A stretch of 34,875 nucleotides of DNA from Parvibaculum sp049651025 (GCF_049651025.1 NZ_JBASBH010000100.1:1-34875); one strand, 5' to 3'; counted from the stretch's first letter, positions 8,079 through 16,591 are shown. The notes: generated by a model not told the origin, from the sequence alone. Program-made: numbers and translations.

Positions 8079-8273
8079 TTAACTGCCTGCGGCCGTCGCG
8101 ACATCCGTTGACAGATTATTGAAAATTGTCGTCAGGTTCGACCCGATATTGCCGATGGCAAGAGTAATGCCCAGGACAATGCCAGCAGCCAGAAGGCCAT
8201 ATTCCACGGCCGAAAGCCCGCTATCGTCGGCTGCAAAACGCTTGGCAAATTCCGTCAGTTTTACCGTATTCAT
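8079..8273 (-). CDS. flp: Flp-family type IVb pilin
   Basis: 64 residues. The leader ends AADDSG and the mature N-terminus is LSAVEYGLLAAGIVLGI, a clear Flp motif (Gly, then x4-Glu-Tyr, with Glu+5 and Tyr+6). The remaining 25 residues are short and Thr/Asn-rich, as in Flp pilins. This is the major pilus subunit. The ATG at 8273 has a strong GGAGGAGG site 5-6 nt upstream; the longer frame to 8315 is not needed. It starts its own transcription unit with tadE and the kinase, 170 bp from the end of the main tad operon. Confidence 0.93.
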   Translation of the reverse strand: MNTVKLTEFAKRFAADDSGLSAVEYGLLAAGIVLGITLAIGNIGSNLTTIFNNLSTDVATAAGS

Positions 8274-8289
8274 CTTATCCTCCTCCGCC

Positions 8290-8307
8290 GGCGACAGAAT
8301 TGTCGCC
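8290..8307 (-). promoter_or_regulatory. Leader hairpin/palindrome just upstream of flp
   Basis: GGCGACA and TGTCGCC flank a 4-nt loop, a perfect 7-bp inverted repeat 17 nt upstream of the flp start and a few nucleotides before its ribosome-binding site. It may act in the mRNA leader, for example stabilising the abundant pilin message or gating translation, or as a DNA operator. Confidence 0.45.
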
Positions 8308-8442
8308 ATCTTCACATCCCAGCGTTTGTTCGCCGCCCCCTGTTTCAGTTTTACTCCGCCTGTTTTTCGACCTGTGTCGCGTTTAGCGGAGTTGTGTGAG
8401 CCGGATTAACTGGCCCGCTCTTCTATCTCACAGCGAAGCTCA

Positions 8443-8700
8443 TCAACGCGTCGTGTTGCTAAGGCCGCTGGTCGGATTCACAGGCTTCCCGATTCCGTCG
8501 ACATAGTGTTTGTAGATCGCGTCCGCCTCGTCGGCGCGCATGGGAGGCGTATTGCCGCTTGCCGCCTGCTGCGCACTCATCACCGTCTCTTGTTGTGTAG
8601 GCCCCGTCATCTTCTCAGGCGCGCATCCGAAAATCGGGCAGATCGAAACGAGCGTGAAAAGCACCGGCAAAAAAGATCGATCCAATTTGTTTCCTCGCAT
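8443..8700 (-). CDS. Small lipoprotein at the end of the tad operon
   Basis: 85 residues with a hydrophobic signal and lipobox-like IFGC (Cys26; Phe at -2 is slightly unusual). The mature 60 residues are polar, with QQETVMSAQQAAS and a conserved-looking core ADEADAIYKHYVDGIGKPV. Three ATGs in tandem overlap the tadD stop (8706, 8703, 8700). The third is preferred because GGTGGA lies 6 nt before it. It is not CpaD by sequence or length. Its position as last gene of the cpa/tad operon suggests a pilus-related envelope role, otherwise unknown. Confidence 0.7.
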   Translation of the reverse strand: MRGNKLDRSFLPVLFTLVSICPIFGCAPEKMTGPTQQETVMSAQQAASGNTPPMRADEADAIYKHYVDGIGKPVNPTSGLSNTTR

Positions 8701-8702
8701 CA

Positions 8703-9431
8703 TCATTCCACCGAAGCCTTGTGTTTGGCCTGCACCCAATCGGCCGCGAATTTCCGCACGTCGGAGCGCTCACGTGACGTCGCAATATTGTCCAGCACGG
8801 CACGCGCCTCCCGATCCTTTCCCGCCATCATCAAGGCAAGCACGAGGTTGTTGCGGATCGATTCCGACGCAGGGTCTAGCTCTTGCGCCTGGCGAAGATT
8901 GAATTCCGCCTTGGCGAGCGCATCGTCCGTGCCCAATTGAATTTGCGCGAAAGCAAGATTGTTCAGGTAGTCGGCACTTGACGGTCGCGTGGCGACGGCT
9001 TGCGCAAAATGGTCTTCGGCGGCAGCCCAATGTTCTCTGCTCGCATCGACGCGTCCGAGACCGTTATACCCGATAGCGGCGAGGTCCGTTTTTTCCAGCG
9101 CGGCAAAGGCTTTGGCGGCATCGTCAAACTTACCGACACCCAGCAAGGCCTCGCCATGCAGCATATAGAAGCGCGGCGTTTTCTTCTCCGAGACGGCATA
9201 TTGATCGAGATAGCCGAGTGCGGCGCGATAGCGCTTCTGGTCCACCAATCCTTCGACGATGGAAAGATATAGCGTTGAGGTCGACGAAGCCGGGGGCGCT
9301 TCGACGGTGCTTGGCGCGGGCGTGAGCGTTCCAAGCGAACTCAGCACTTGCTTGTCGCATCCGGCAAGAACCGCGGATGCCGCACAGACTGCAACGACGA
9401 AGCAATATTGTTTCACTCTATGGCCGTTCAT
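8703..9431 (-). CDS. tadD: TPR lipoprotein TadD
   Basis: 242 residues. Signal peptide with lipobox LAGC (Cys25), a Ser/Pro linker, then tetratricopeptide repeats over about residues 50-225 (for example RYRAALGYLDQYA, AKAFAALEKTD, DHFAQAVATRP, AEFNLRQAQELDP). TadD is a pilotin-like lipoprotein that supports secretin assembly in Flp pilus systems. The ATG overlaps the tadC stop (ATGA), marking translational coupling in the operon. Confidence 0.85.
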   Translation of the reverse strand: MNGHRVKQYCFVVAVCAASAVLAGCDKQVLSSLGTLTPAPSTVEAPPASSTSTLYLSIVEGLVDQKRYRAALGYLDQYAVSEKKTPRFYMLHGEALLGVGKFDDAAKAFAALEKTDLAAIGYNGLGRVDASREHWAAAEDHFAQAVATRPSSADYLNNLAFAQIQLGTDDALAKAEFNLRQAQELDPASESIRNNLVLALMMAGKDREARAVLDNIATSRERSDVRKFAADWVQAKHKASVE

Positions 9432-10366
9432 TTGGCATGTGTCCTTTGCGCAGCCGCCTGAATAGTGCCAGCGACGTTGACGAAAGCCGGGCCCACGAGA
9501 ACCACCAGCAGAACGGGCACGAAGAAGAAAACCATGACGACGGTGAGGTAGGTCGCGCGGCGCCCGCCCTCTTCGCGGGCACGGGCCAGCCGCCTGTCGG
9601 AAAGCTCCGCTGAAAAACGGCGCAGGCTCGGTCCGAGTTCCCCACCCTGAAACATTGCCTGCTTCAGCAGATTGGCAAAGTCGACACCCTCATCGACGGC
9701 CAGACGTTGACCGAGCCGGTCGAGCCCCACGTCATAGGGAACGCCATTATCTATATCGGCGACGTGCCGTGCCAATATGGATGCGACTGTCGGCGCTGCG
9801 GGCCGGGCGGCTTGCGCCACGTATTGCAGGCATTGGTCGATGCTCACGCCGCTATCAAGTACCATGAGGACAATGTCGAGAACGGGCGGCAATTCGCGCT
9901 GTACGCGCCGGGCGCGCCGTTCTCCCAGATATTTGATCGCGATCAGGGCATAGCGATAGAAAAGAACAGCAAAAACCGCCGCTACGAAAAAATTGAAGAG
10001 CGTCACTTTCTCGCTGCGCATGACCAGAACAGCGCCAAAAATGGAGACCGCCACGCCAAAACGTAGCGCGAGAAACATGTAAAGTGCGGAGGGATGAAAA
10101 AAGCCAGCCTTGGCCAGGATCGCCCGCACTTCGCCGCTCGACCCTTCATCACGTTCAATTCGCTGACCAAGCCATTCCAGATACCGCAATGCCTGGTCGA
10201 CAAACCGCGGGCGCGACGCCCCGTTCGCGAGCAACGCAGACAGCCGGTTATTGGCCATGCGCTCACGGAGCAGCGCCGAACTCGACACACCGATCGCGAC
10301 TATCCCCGCCGTCGCAGACAAGGCCGCCACAATCCAGATCAATTCGTTGCGCAGAAAATCGGTCAA
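9428..10366 (-). CDS. tadC: Inner-membrane platform protein TadC
   Basis: 312 residues of the T2SF (GspF/TadC) family. Membrane segments lie near 7-28, about 100-140 (two) and 275-305, with a cytoplasmic helical domain between (VLDIVLMVLDSGVSIDQCL, FANLLKQAMFQGGELGPSL). It pairs with TadB to form the platform that couples the ATPase to pilin assembly. The start is a TTG at 10366 with GGGAGACGG just upstream, 12 nt after the tadB stop. Confidence 0.9.
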   Translation of the reverse strand: MTDFLRNELIWIVAALSATAGIVAIGVSSSALLRERMANNRLSALLANGASRPRFVDQALRYLEWLGQRIERDEGSSGEVRAILAKAGFFHPSALYMFLALRFGVAVSIFGAVLVMRSEKVTLFNFFVAAVFAVLFYRYALIAIKYLGERRARRVQRELPPVLDIVLMVLDSGVSIDQCLQYVAQAARPAAPTVASILARHVADIDNGVPYDVGLDRLGQRLAVDEGVDFANLLKQAMFQGGELGPSLRRFSAELSDRRLARAREEGGRRATYLTVVMVFFFVPVLLVVLVGPAFVNVAGTIQAAAQRTHAK

Positions 10367-10378
10367 ATCCGTCTCCCG

Positions 10379-11305
10379 CTAGTAATTGACACGTATGATC
10401 GAGCGCATCAGCAATGCGCCGACAATTTCAGACAAGCAGGCATAGATCAGAAACTTGTTCCCCGTCGGATCCTCGATGAAGTAGCGCGCATAGTCGGGGT
10501 TCTTCATCATCACGACGGCACAAGTCGCCAGCGGCAGCAGCGCCAAGATCCAGGCGCTGGCCCGAATTTGCGAAGTATTGGCGCGAACCTCGCGATCCAC
10601 GGCCGAGCGACGGCGCATATTTTCGATCAGATTGGCGAGGACGAATGCAAGAGAACCGCCGAACCGCAAATTCGTTTCGATCGCCGTTCCGAAGAGGTGC
10701 AACTCGTGCAGATCGAGATCATCGGCGAGTTGATTGACGCTTTCGGCGACACCTGCGCCATTCGCGATGCGCCGAATTGTGGGCGTAAAGAACTCGACAA
10801 GAACGGGCGGCGACGCTTGCGTCGCACGCGCAAGAGCGACCGACAGAGAGTTTCCGACGATCAACAATTGACGCACGCGATCGAGAAAGCCCGACATGCA
10901 AGCCGAAAGCGCATTCATCCGACGCGAGGCAAGATGATCGAGGACGGCAATCGCGGATAATACAAGCAGGCCGTCAACGGTCGCGGCCACGAGGATGCCG
11001 AAAGCCAGCACAAGCACGATCCAGATTGCGGCGAGGCCAAACACAATCAGCAGGAACAATTTCGGATCGATCTGGATGCCAGCCTGAAAGAGGCGACGCT
11101 TGGCAAAGGCAGGCAGAAGTCTTTCCACCTCATGCAACGCAAGGCGTCGGCCCGCAGGCGCCGAAGGGGCGCTCGCCTGCACCAGCACACGCAGCCGATC
11201 CCGCATTTCGACATTGCCGCTCTGGCGATGCCACACGACGACAGCGAAGGCACCGCCAGCGAGGCAGAGGATCGCAATCAGCATATTTGTGGCCTGCAAG
11301 AGCAT
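10379..11305 (-). CDS. tadB: Inner-membrane platform protein TadB
   Basis: 308 residues, T2SF family. An N-terminal membrane segment (about 7-24), two segments around 85-125, a cytoplasmic helical bundle with GNSLSVALARATQASP and the TadB-typical RRRSAVDREVRANTSQIRAS (about 215-235), then two C-terminal membrane segments. It forms the assembly platform with TadC. It starts 24 nt after the cpaF stop; a G-run (CGGGGG) lies about 10 nt before the ATG. An alternative ATG at 11284 would still keep the first membrane segment. Confidence 0.9.
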   Translation of the reverse strand: MLLQATNMLIAILCLAGGAFAVVVWHRQSGNVEMRDRLRVLVQASAPSAPAGRRLALHEVERLLPAFAKRRLFQAGIQIDPKLFLLIVFGLAAIWIVLVLAFGILVAATVDGLLVLSAIAVLDHLASRRMNALSACMSGFLDRVRQLLIVGNSLSVALARATQASPPVLVEFFTPTIRRIANGAGVAESVNQLADDLDLHELHLFGTAIETNLRFGGSLAFVLANLIENMRRRSAVDREVRANTSQIRASAWILALLPLATCAVVMMKNPDYARYFIEDPTGNKFLIYACLSEIVGALLMRSIIRVNY

Positions 11306-11329
11306 GTTTTCGCTACCCCCGAAATTCGG

Positions 11330-12562
11330 TCATACGATGCGCCGCATACCGGCGGCCTCGTCTGCCTGGAAGATCTCCCGCATCGAATAGGTTGGCCCCT
11401 CCATGCCGACGAGCTCGCTTACCGAGCCGATACGACGCAAACCACCCGTTTGCCTTTGAACGTGAACCACGAGGTCGATTGCCCCGGAAATAAAGCGCCG
11501 CACAGCCTGAAGCTCGCTGGCAAAGCCGTGAAGGCCGATCAGCATTTCCAGACGCTCCAGCGCATCGCGCGGCCCGTTGGAATGGATCGTCGCCATGGAA
11601 CCATCATGGCCCGTGCCCATTGCCTGCAGCATTTCAATGGCTTCGCTCGACCGCACCTCACCAAGAATGATCCTGTCGGGGCGCATGCGCAGAACGTTGC
11701 GCAGGAGATCACGCGAACTGACTTCGCTTGCGCCGTCCAGCGAGGCGGGCCGCGTTTCAAGGCGTACGACATGAGACTGCTGCAATTGCAGCTCGGCGGC
11801 GTCTTCAATGGTAACGAGACGTTCTTTCGGGCCGATATAGGAACTCAGCACGTTGAGAAGCGTCGTCTTCCCCGTCCCTGTGCCGCCGCAAATAAGGATG
11901 TTGCGCTTGCCGCGCACGGCGTCGGCGAGAAGCTTCAGCGTCTCCGCGCTCATAGTTCCACCGCGCACCAGGTCTTCACCCATGAGCGGCGTCCGCTTGA
12001 ACTTCCGGATCGAGAGGATCGGTCCATCAAGCGCGACGGGCGGTATGATGACGTTGACGCGGCTACCATCCGGCAACCGGCCATCAACATAAGGCGAGCT
12101 TTCGTCGACGCGCCGTCCGATGGGACTCACGATCCTTTGAATGACATTCATCAGATGCGTTGTGTCGCGAAAGCGCGCGGCCACGGGCTCAAGCTCGCCG
12201 TGGCGTTCCACGTAAATCTTGTTTGGGCCATTGACGATGATGTCGTCGACCTCGATATCGTTCAACAAGGGCTCCAGAGGACCAAAGCCGACGATTTCGT
12301 TCTGCACGTCCTCGATAAGTTGTGCCCGCTCTTTCAAATTGAGCGCCAGACCACGGGACATCAGGATCACGGAAATTGCGCGGGCGATTTCATCCTGCAA
12401 TACGGCGCGGGGTATCGATTCACCCTGCATGCCCTGCTGTTCCAGATATTCGAGCGTAAGCTCGAACACGCGAAACTTGATCTGCTGATAGCGATCCGAA
12501 ACACCGATCTCATTTGCGGCATTGAGCGAGGCGCGCATATAGGGTTCAAGGGGCTTGCTCAT
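11330..12562 (-). CDS. cpaF: Pilus assembly/secretion ATPase CpaF/TadA
   Basis: 410 residues, GspE/VirB11-like hexameric ATPase of the Tad system. Walker A GGTGTGKTT (226-234), an Asp box (TIEDAAELQL, 251-260), Walker B RIILGEVR (297-304) and a His box (GHDGSMATIHSN, 318-329) are all intact. The N-terminal helical part (about 20-110, ending DDIIVNGP) is the usual CpaF N-domain. The protein powers pilin extrusion and probably retraction. The ATG overlaps the cpaE stop (ATGA). A slightly short N-terminus relative to some CpaF proteins is within the family range. Confidence 0.95.
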   Translation of the reverse strand: MSKPLEPYMRASLNAANEIGVSDRYQQIKFRVFELTLEYLEQQGMQGESIPRAVLQDEIARAISVILMSRGLALNLKERAQLIEDVQNEIVGFGPLEPLLNDIEVDDIIVNGPNKIYVERHGELEPVAARFRDTTHLMNVIQRIVSPIGRRVDESSPYVDGRLPDGSRVNVIIPPVALDGPILSIRKFKRTPLMGEDLVRGGTMSAETLKLLADAVRGKRNILICGGTGTGKTTLLNVLSSYIGPKERLVTIEDAAELQLQQSHVVRLETRPASLDGASEVSSRDLLRNVLRMRPDRIILGEVRSSEAIEMLQAMGTGHDGSMATIHSNGPRDALERLEMLIGLHGFASELQAVRRFISGAIDLVVHVQRQTGGLRRIGSVSELVGMEGPTYSMREIFQADEAAGMRRIV

Positions 12563-13758
12563 GGCACAATCCCCATCAGCTTGCGCGCCCAGCTACGCAT
12601 TGGTTGCTCATGTTCCTGTGCAACACCGCGTTCGGGCATCAATCCCATTACAGACAAGATATTCGTCAACTGATCGGCATAAGGCGATGGTCCGGCAAGG
12701 CTCAACGGCAGGCTGCGGTTCACGCTATCGGCAAGCTCTGCCCAACGCGCACAAAGCCTGACCGCATGGCCGGGCGACAACGCATTCCTGATTTCTTCAA
12801 AGCCCGGCGCGAGAGAGGGTGCGAATTCATGCACGGCAAGCACCGGATCAATCGCGGCTGGTCGAAGTGCGTTGACGACGCGTATCAGATCGCCTGCCGC
12901 CTTGATGGAGGTGAAGCGCTGATTGCAGGAGAGAAAGAAAATCGCATTCGCACCTGGCAGGGCGATCAGATCTTCCTGACGTGAGAACGGCCCGTAATCT
13001 ATGACGACGATGTCATAGAGCGACTGCAACATCTGGATCAGCGCCCGCAGATCCTGCATGTCGACAGCCCAGCCGTCGGCATCGCCATAGCGCGAGAGCG
13101 GCAGGACGTAGAGCCCGGATCGGGGGCAGCGAGCAAGCGCACCGTCAAGCAATGCGCGATCGAGGCGCGCGATGTCTTTCACTGCATCGCCGACACGGAA
13201 TGGAAGCTCGATGCCCAATGCAATGCCAGCATCGCTTGCTGGCAGAGACAGATCGACGAGAATGACGCCGTCGCTGCGCCGGGCAGCGGCCAGCGTCGAT
13301 GAAATATTGACTGCGAGGTCTCGGGCTTCGTCTCCCGGCGTCGGGCTCAAGACACAAACCGTCTGACCGCGGCTTGAAGAGCCGACACCGGGCCGCGATC
13401 CAAGATGACGCAAGACCACGGACTTCAATTCCCGGTCATTGGCCTCGCGATCCACGAAATCTTGCGCGCCTGCACGCATCGCCGTCAGTATGAGCTGCGC
13501 GCCCATCTCGTTTCCGACGACGATGATCGGCGTTTCCTCAAACCATTGGCGGATTGTCGAAAGGCGCTCATAGGTCGTCTGCGCGCCGGTACGTGTGTCG
13601 CTGTCGACGATGACGGCGTCGGGCATGAACTGCTTTCCGGCCTCCACGATATCCGTGGCCATCGGATCGGCGCGCATGACCGTCGCAACGGTTTCGAGCG
13701 CACGCTTTACCTGCTCGCCGAGAGCGCCTTCGCCGGAAATGAGAAGAACGCGGTACAT
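12559..13758 (-). CDS. cpaE: TadZ/CpaE-like localisation protein with degenerate P-loop
   Basis: 399 residues. The N-terminal part (1-120) is a receiver-like fold (Asp52 in VIVDSDT). The C-terminal part (about 130-370) is a MinD/ParA-like ATPase fold (VILVDLSLPASDAGIAL at 165-181, YDIVVIDYG later). The deviant Walker A site expected near 136-148 reads LSPTPGDEARDLA, lacking the GGxG-K/A-S/T core, so nucleotide binding is probably lost or weakened. TadZ/CpaE places the Tad machine at the cell pole or other sites. The start lies 5 nt after the cpaC stop, itself overlapping its ribosome-binding site. Confidence 0.85.
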   Translation of the reverse strand: MYRVLLISGEGALGEQVKRALETVATVMRADPMATDIVEAGKQFMPDAVIVDSDTRTGAQTTYERLSTIRQWFEETPIIVVGNEMGAQLILTAMRAGAQDFVDREANDRELKSVVLRHLGSRPGVGSSSRGQTVCVLSPTPGDEARDLAVNISSTLAAARRSDGVILVDLSLPASDAGIALGIELPFRVGDAVKDIARLDRALLDGALARCPRSGLYVLPLSRYGDADGWAVDMQDLRALIQMLQSLYDIVVIDYGPFSRQEDLIALPGANAIFFLSCNQRFTSIKAAGDLIRVVNALRPAAIDPVLAVHEFAPSLAPGFEEIRNALSPGHAVRLCARWAELADSVNRSLPLSLAGPSPYADQLTNILSVMGLMPERGVAQEHEQPMRSWARKLMGIVP

Positions 13759-13763
13759 GACGA

Positions 13764-15128
13764 TTACCTCATCAGACCGAATTGAACGACCTTGCGGTCA
13801 AGCTGATCGGTATTCAGAAGCATCTGGCCGACGCTCGGATCGTATTTCCGACCTTCGCCGGGCAGTTTGGGCACCGCATTCGCCTCCATCGGCGACACCA
13901 GACGCGGCGTGGCGATAATGATAAGTTCCTGCTGTTCCTGCTTGTTCATCGAGGTCTTGAAGAAATTGCCGATGATCGGCAGATCTCCGAGGCCGGGCAC
14001 CTTGTCCTCAAGGTTCGAGGATGAACTGAACATCAAGCCGGCGAGAACGAAGCTCTGACCATTGCCAAGCTCAACCGTCGTCCGCGTCGAACGGGTTCTG
14101 ATGGCTGGAATATTGAAGCCTTGCACAGTGATGCCGTTTGCCGGATCGAGCTCGCTCACTTCCGGGTTCACCTTCAGGATGATGCGATCGTTCTCGAGCA
14201 CAGTTGCCATGACATTCAGTTGAACGCCGAATTTCTTGTATTCGATGGTCACGCTGCCGGTGCCGACACCGGATTGCGGCACGGGGATCGGAATTTCGCC
14301 GCCTGCGAGAAAGTCGGCTTCTTCGCCGCTACGCACCAGCAGTGTCGGTTCTGCAAGCATCTGCGCGAGATTTGCGCTGCTCAGCGCGCTGACAACGCCG
14401 AGAAAATTATTGGAGCCGGGCCAGGACAGAAGAAGATTGAACGCCTGCGCCACCGGAAGCGTCGGTGCGAGATCGAGGCCTGTGCCGTTCGTGTAGCCGG
14501 GCATAGCGCCGGAACTCGGGCCGGTCGAGGCAAATTCGAAATTGCCGCCCAGCGCGCGAAAATTCAAGCCGAGCGCTTTCAGCGTATTCACCGACACCGC
14601 CGCGAAGCGGATTTCAACCGCGACCATGCGTTGCTCGGACACTTCGACCAGATTGCGAGCGTCCTTGCCGACATAGGAAACCACCAGGTCTTTGACCCGC
14701 TCGCGATCAGCAAGGCTGTTGACCTTGCCTTTCAGCACCGTCGTCTTGCCCGTGTTGGATAACTTGACACCACTGAAGGCAGGCTCTTGCGCCAATGCGT
14801 CTTCAAGGCCGGACAGATCAGCACCGACGACGCAACGATATGAGGCGCTTTTGCCACCCTCGTACCAGACGGTCAGGTCCGCTGAGCCGGTATCCTGCCC
14901 GAGTAAACGAAGCTCGCGCGAATTGACGACTTTCACGTCGACGATCTTCGGGTCGCTGACTGCGATCCGATCGATGAGATGCTCAGACTTCAAGACTTTC
15001 TGACCACCGAGCGGTATCTGCAACGAATTCGACGCGGCGAACGCGCTGTCGGCAAACGCCAGAGCCAACAGGATAAAGCCCGCCAGGAACGTGAAAGCTT
15101 TCGGAGTAGACGACGAAAAATTCCGCAT
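13764..15128 (-). CDS. cpaC: Outer-membrane secretin CpaC/RcpA
   Basis: 454 residues. Signal peptide (1-31, cleavage after AFA). The N0-like/pilus-specific domain follows (LQIPLGGQKVLKSEHLIDR, 36-55), then a BON-like domain (about 110-170) and the secretin core with LAEPTLLVRSGEEADFLAGGEIPIP, the usual secretin gate region, and the C-terminal signature VPGLGDLPIIGNFFK. It forms the outer-membrane ring through which the Flp pilus exits. It begins 20 nt after the cpaB stop with AGGTAGCAAG before the ATG. Confidence 0.94.
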   Translation of the reverse strand: MRNFSSSTPKAFTFLAGFILLALAFADSAFAASNSLQIPLGGQKVLKSEHLIDRIAVSDPKIVDVKVVNSRELRLLGQDTGSADLTVWYEGGKSASYRCVVGADLSGLEDALAQEPAFSGVKLSNTGKTTVLKGKVNSLADRERVKDLVVSYVGKDARNLVEVSEQRMVAVEIRFAAVSVNTLKALGLNFRALGGNFEFASTGPSSGAMPGYTNGTGLDLAPTLPVAQAFNLLLSWPGSNNFLGVVSALSSANLAQMLAEPTLLVRSGEEADFLAGGEIPIPVPQSGVGTGSVTIEYKKFGVQLNVMATVLENDRIILKVNPEVSELDPANGITVQGFNIPAIRTRSTRTTVELGNGQSFVLAGLMFSSSSNLEDKVPGLGDLPIIGNFFKTSMNKQEQQELIIIATPRLVSPMEANAVPKLPGEGRKYDPSVGQMLLNTDQLDRKVVQFGLMR

Positions 15129-15148
15129 GATCTTGCTACCTGCCGATT

Positions 15149-16048
15149 TCAGCGAGAGGTTGTCACGGTTGTCGTCGCCGCGCCCGAATAGAGGATGATC
15201 TTGCGACCAGATGAGACGACCGCTTTAGTCGGCATCGTAGATCTGGCCGTCGTTTCTGTGCTTGTCGCGCCGAGATCGGACAGGCTCACTGTCGTTTCCG
15301 GCGCTATGTTTTTGTCGGCGGGGTTGCGGATCGCCAGCGTCATCTTGCCGAGACGATCTGCAAGAGCAATTCTGGCGACCTCGTCCGGCGCCACTGCCAG
15401 AGTGACTGTGCGCGCGCCGTTCAGCGCATCAGCGCCCTTGGTTTCCAGTTTTTCGCCGACTGCCAGAACTTCGATGTTCTGAAGAAGCAGGGTCGTTCGG
15501 CTTTGATCGGCCGCCTTATGCCCGCCATCCATCGTCTGAGGAAAGACGGAATCGGGCAGCGTCGCGAACACATCAACCCGATCATTGACGCGCAAAAAAC
15601 CACCGACAATCTGATCTTCCGCAATTCTTACCGAGAATGCGCGGATGCCGGATTGAACAAGCGCGGCAACGCCTGCCGCCTGCTTTGTGGCGCTCAACGC
15701 ATCGCCGAGAATAATCTGTGAAGGAAGGATATCGATTGTGGCGACGCGCCCGATGACCGCGGAAGGCTCGTCGAAACTGCCTGACGGCGCCGGTCCAGCA
15801 ACGCCATACGGCATCACATCGTCGGAGGTGACCACCGCGCCGCGCGGTATGGCGCGGGCCGCGACCAGAATTTTCTGTATGGATGATTGAAGCGCTGCTA
15901 CCGAGGTCTCGCTTTTAACGGCAGATTGTGCCGTTGCGGAACGCGCAGCGATATTCGTCCAGATCAAGATCGCGGCTGCCGCGATCAGCGCCGCCCCCAC
16001 CGTTAAAAACAATAGCGGATTGCGCTGCAATTTCTGAGCAAAGCCCAT
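15149..16048 (-). CDS. cpaB: Flp pilus assembly protein CpaB/RcpC
   Basis: 299 residues. One N-terminal membrane segment (about 13-34, LLFLTVGAALIAAAAILIW). A SAF domain follows (about 55-125; ARAIPRGAVVTSDDVMP), then the RcpC/CpaB domain with SVRIAEDQIVGGFLRVNDRVDVF. The periplasmic part is thought to help assemble or stabilise the secretin. The ATG at 16048 is chosen for GAGGGGAG about 5 nt upstream; the frame extends to 16129 but that part is Arg/Cys-rich and unlikely. First gene of the operon that runs to 8443. Confidence 0.9.
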   Translation of the reverse strand: MGFAQKLQRNPLLFLTVGAALIAAAAILIWTNIAARSATAQSAVKSETSVAALQSSIQKILVAARAIPRGAVVTSDDVMPYGVAGPAPSGSFDEPSAVIGRVATIDILPSQIILGDALSATKQAAGVAALVQSGIRAFSVRIAEDQIVGGFLRVNDRVDVFATLPDSVFPQTMDGGHKAADQSRTTLLLQNIEVLAVGEKLETKGADALNGARTVTLAVAPDEVARIALADRLGKMTLAIRNPADKNIAPETTVSLSDLGATSTETTARSTMPTKAVVSSGRKIILYSGAATTTVTTSR

Positions 16049-16198
16049 AATCACTCCCCTCTTGGCGCCTCTCGCTCCCACTCGAAACGCCTTGCCTCGA
16101 AGTACAAATCTTCCTTTTCGTCCGCACACAAAAACACGTCTTCTTCATTTCGAGCCTGAAGTCCAAGTGCTTACAAATTCGTTACCGCAACCCAAAAC

Positions 16199-16238
16199 GG
16201 AAACATAGATTACAAATCTCGACAATATTCACGGTTTC
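16199..16238. promoter_or_regulatory. Nested inverted repeats upstream of cpaB
   Basis: GGAAAC (16199-16204) and GTTTCC (16233-16238) flank an inner repeat AGATT-ACA-AATCT (16207-16219). A TACAAAT element occurs three times in this stretch (16103, 16172, 16211). The site is about 150-190 nt upstream of the cpaB start in the A/T-rich divergent region shared with tpsB, so it may be a regulatory site for the tad operon. Confidence 0.3.
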
Positions 16239-16375
16239 CATAAATCCCCGCTTCCGCACTAAACACTCGAGCAGAAATCTGGTTCCATTGATTCACACGA
16301 TTTTTTTTACGGGCTTAGGCGCTTCCCGGAGCATTAAATCAAACAGCCGCACAAAACCGGATTTGAGGAATGCTG

Positions 16376-16458
16376 ACGACCAAGGGTCGTATACGGATCG
16401 AAGCGGTGCCGTTCAAGTAGACCACGGTCCAATTCAACGCATGCCGACAATAGTCTAC
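16376..16458. promoter_or_regulatory. Cluster of short inverted repeats upstream of tpsB
   Basis: ACGACC-AAG-GGTCGT (16376-16390) runs into CGTATACG (16388-16395), which has the CGT-WW-ACG core of the TCCGTWAACGGA sites. GTAGAC (16417-16422) and GTCTAC (16453-16458) form a wider pair. The 543 bp between cpaB and tpsB (16049-16591) contains no convincing gene; apart from these repeats and a T8 run near 16302 I see nothing else in it. Confidence 0.3.
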
Positions 16459-16591
16459 GGTCATGCACATTGATCACCCGTGTTACCCAGATTAAAGACA
16501 GGACTCGTCTTTATACGGCAGACATCAATTGTACCATTCGCTCATGCAGACAGGCCGCAGCGTCCGGCCAAAGGCCAGCGAAGGAATCAAG

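Noticed and set aside
10094..10960. 288-codon plus-strand frame across tadC/tadB
   Set aside because: Antisense to conserved platform proteins, Arg-rich, no ribosome-binding site.
11132..12673. A 513-codon plus-strand open frame opposite cpaF/tadB/cpaE
   Set aside because: It lies antisense to unmistakable tad genes, has His/Arg-rich composition without domains, and reflects codon bias in GC-rich DNA.
14121..14762. 213-codon plus-strand frame within cpaC
   Set aside because: Shadow of the secretin gene with no recognisable features.
16295..16312. T8 run near 16302 as a terminator
   Set aside because: No stable hairpin precedes it on the plus strand, so it is more likely part of an A/T-rich promoter region.
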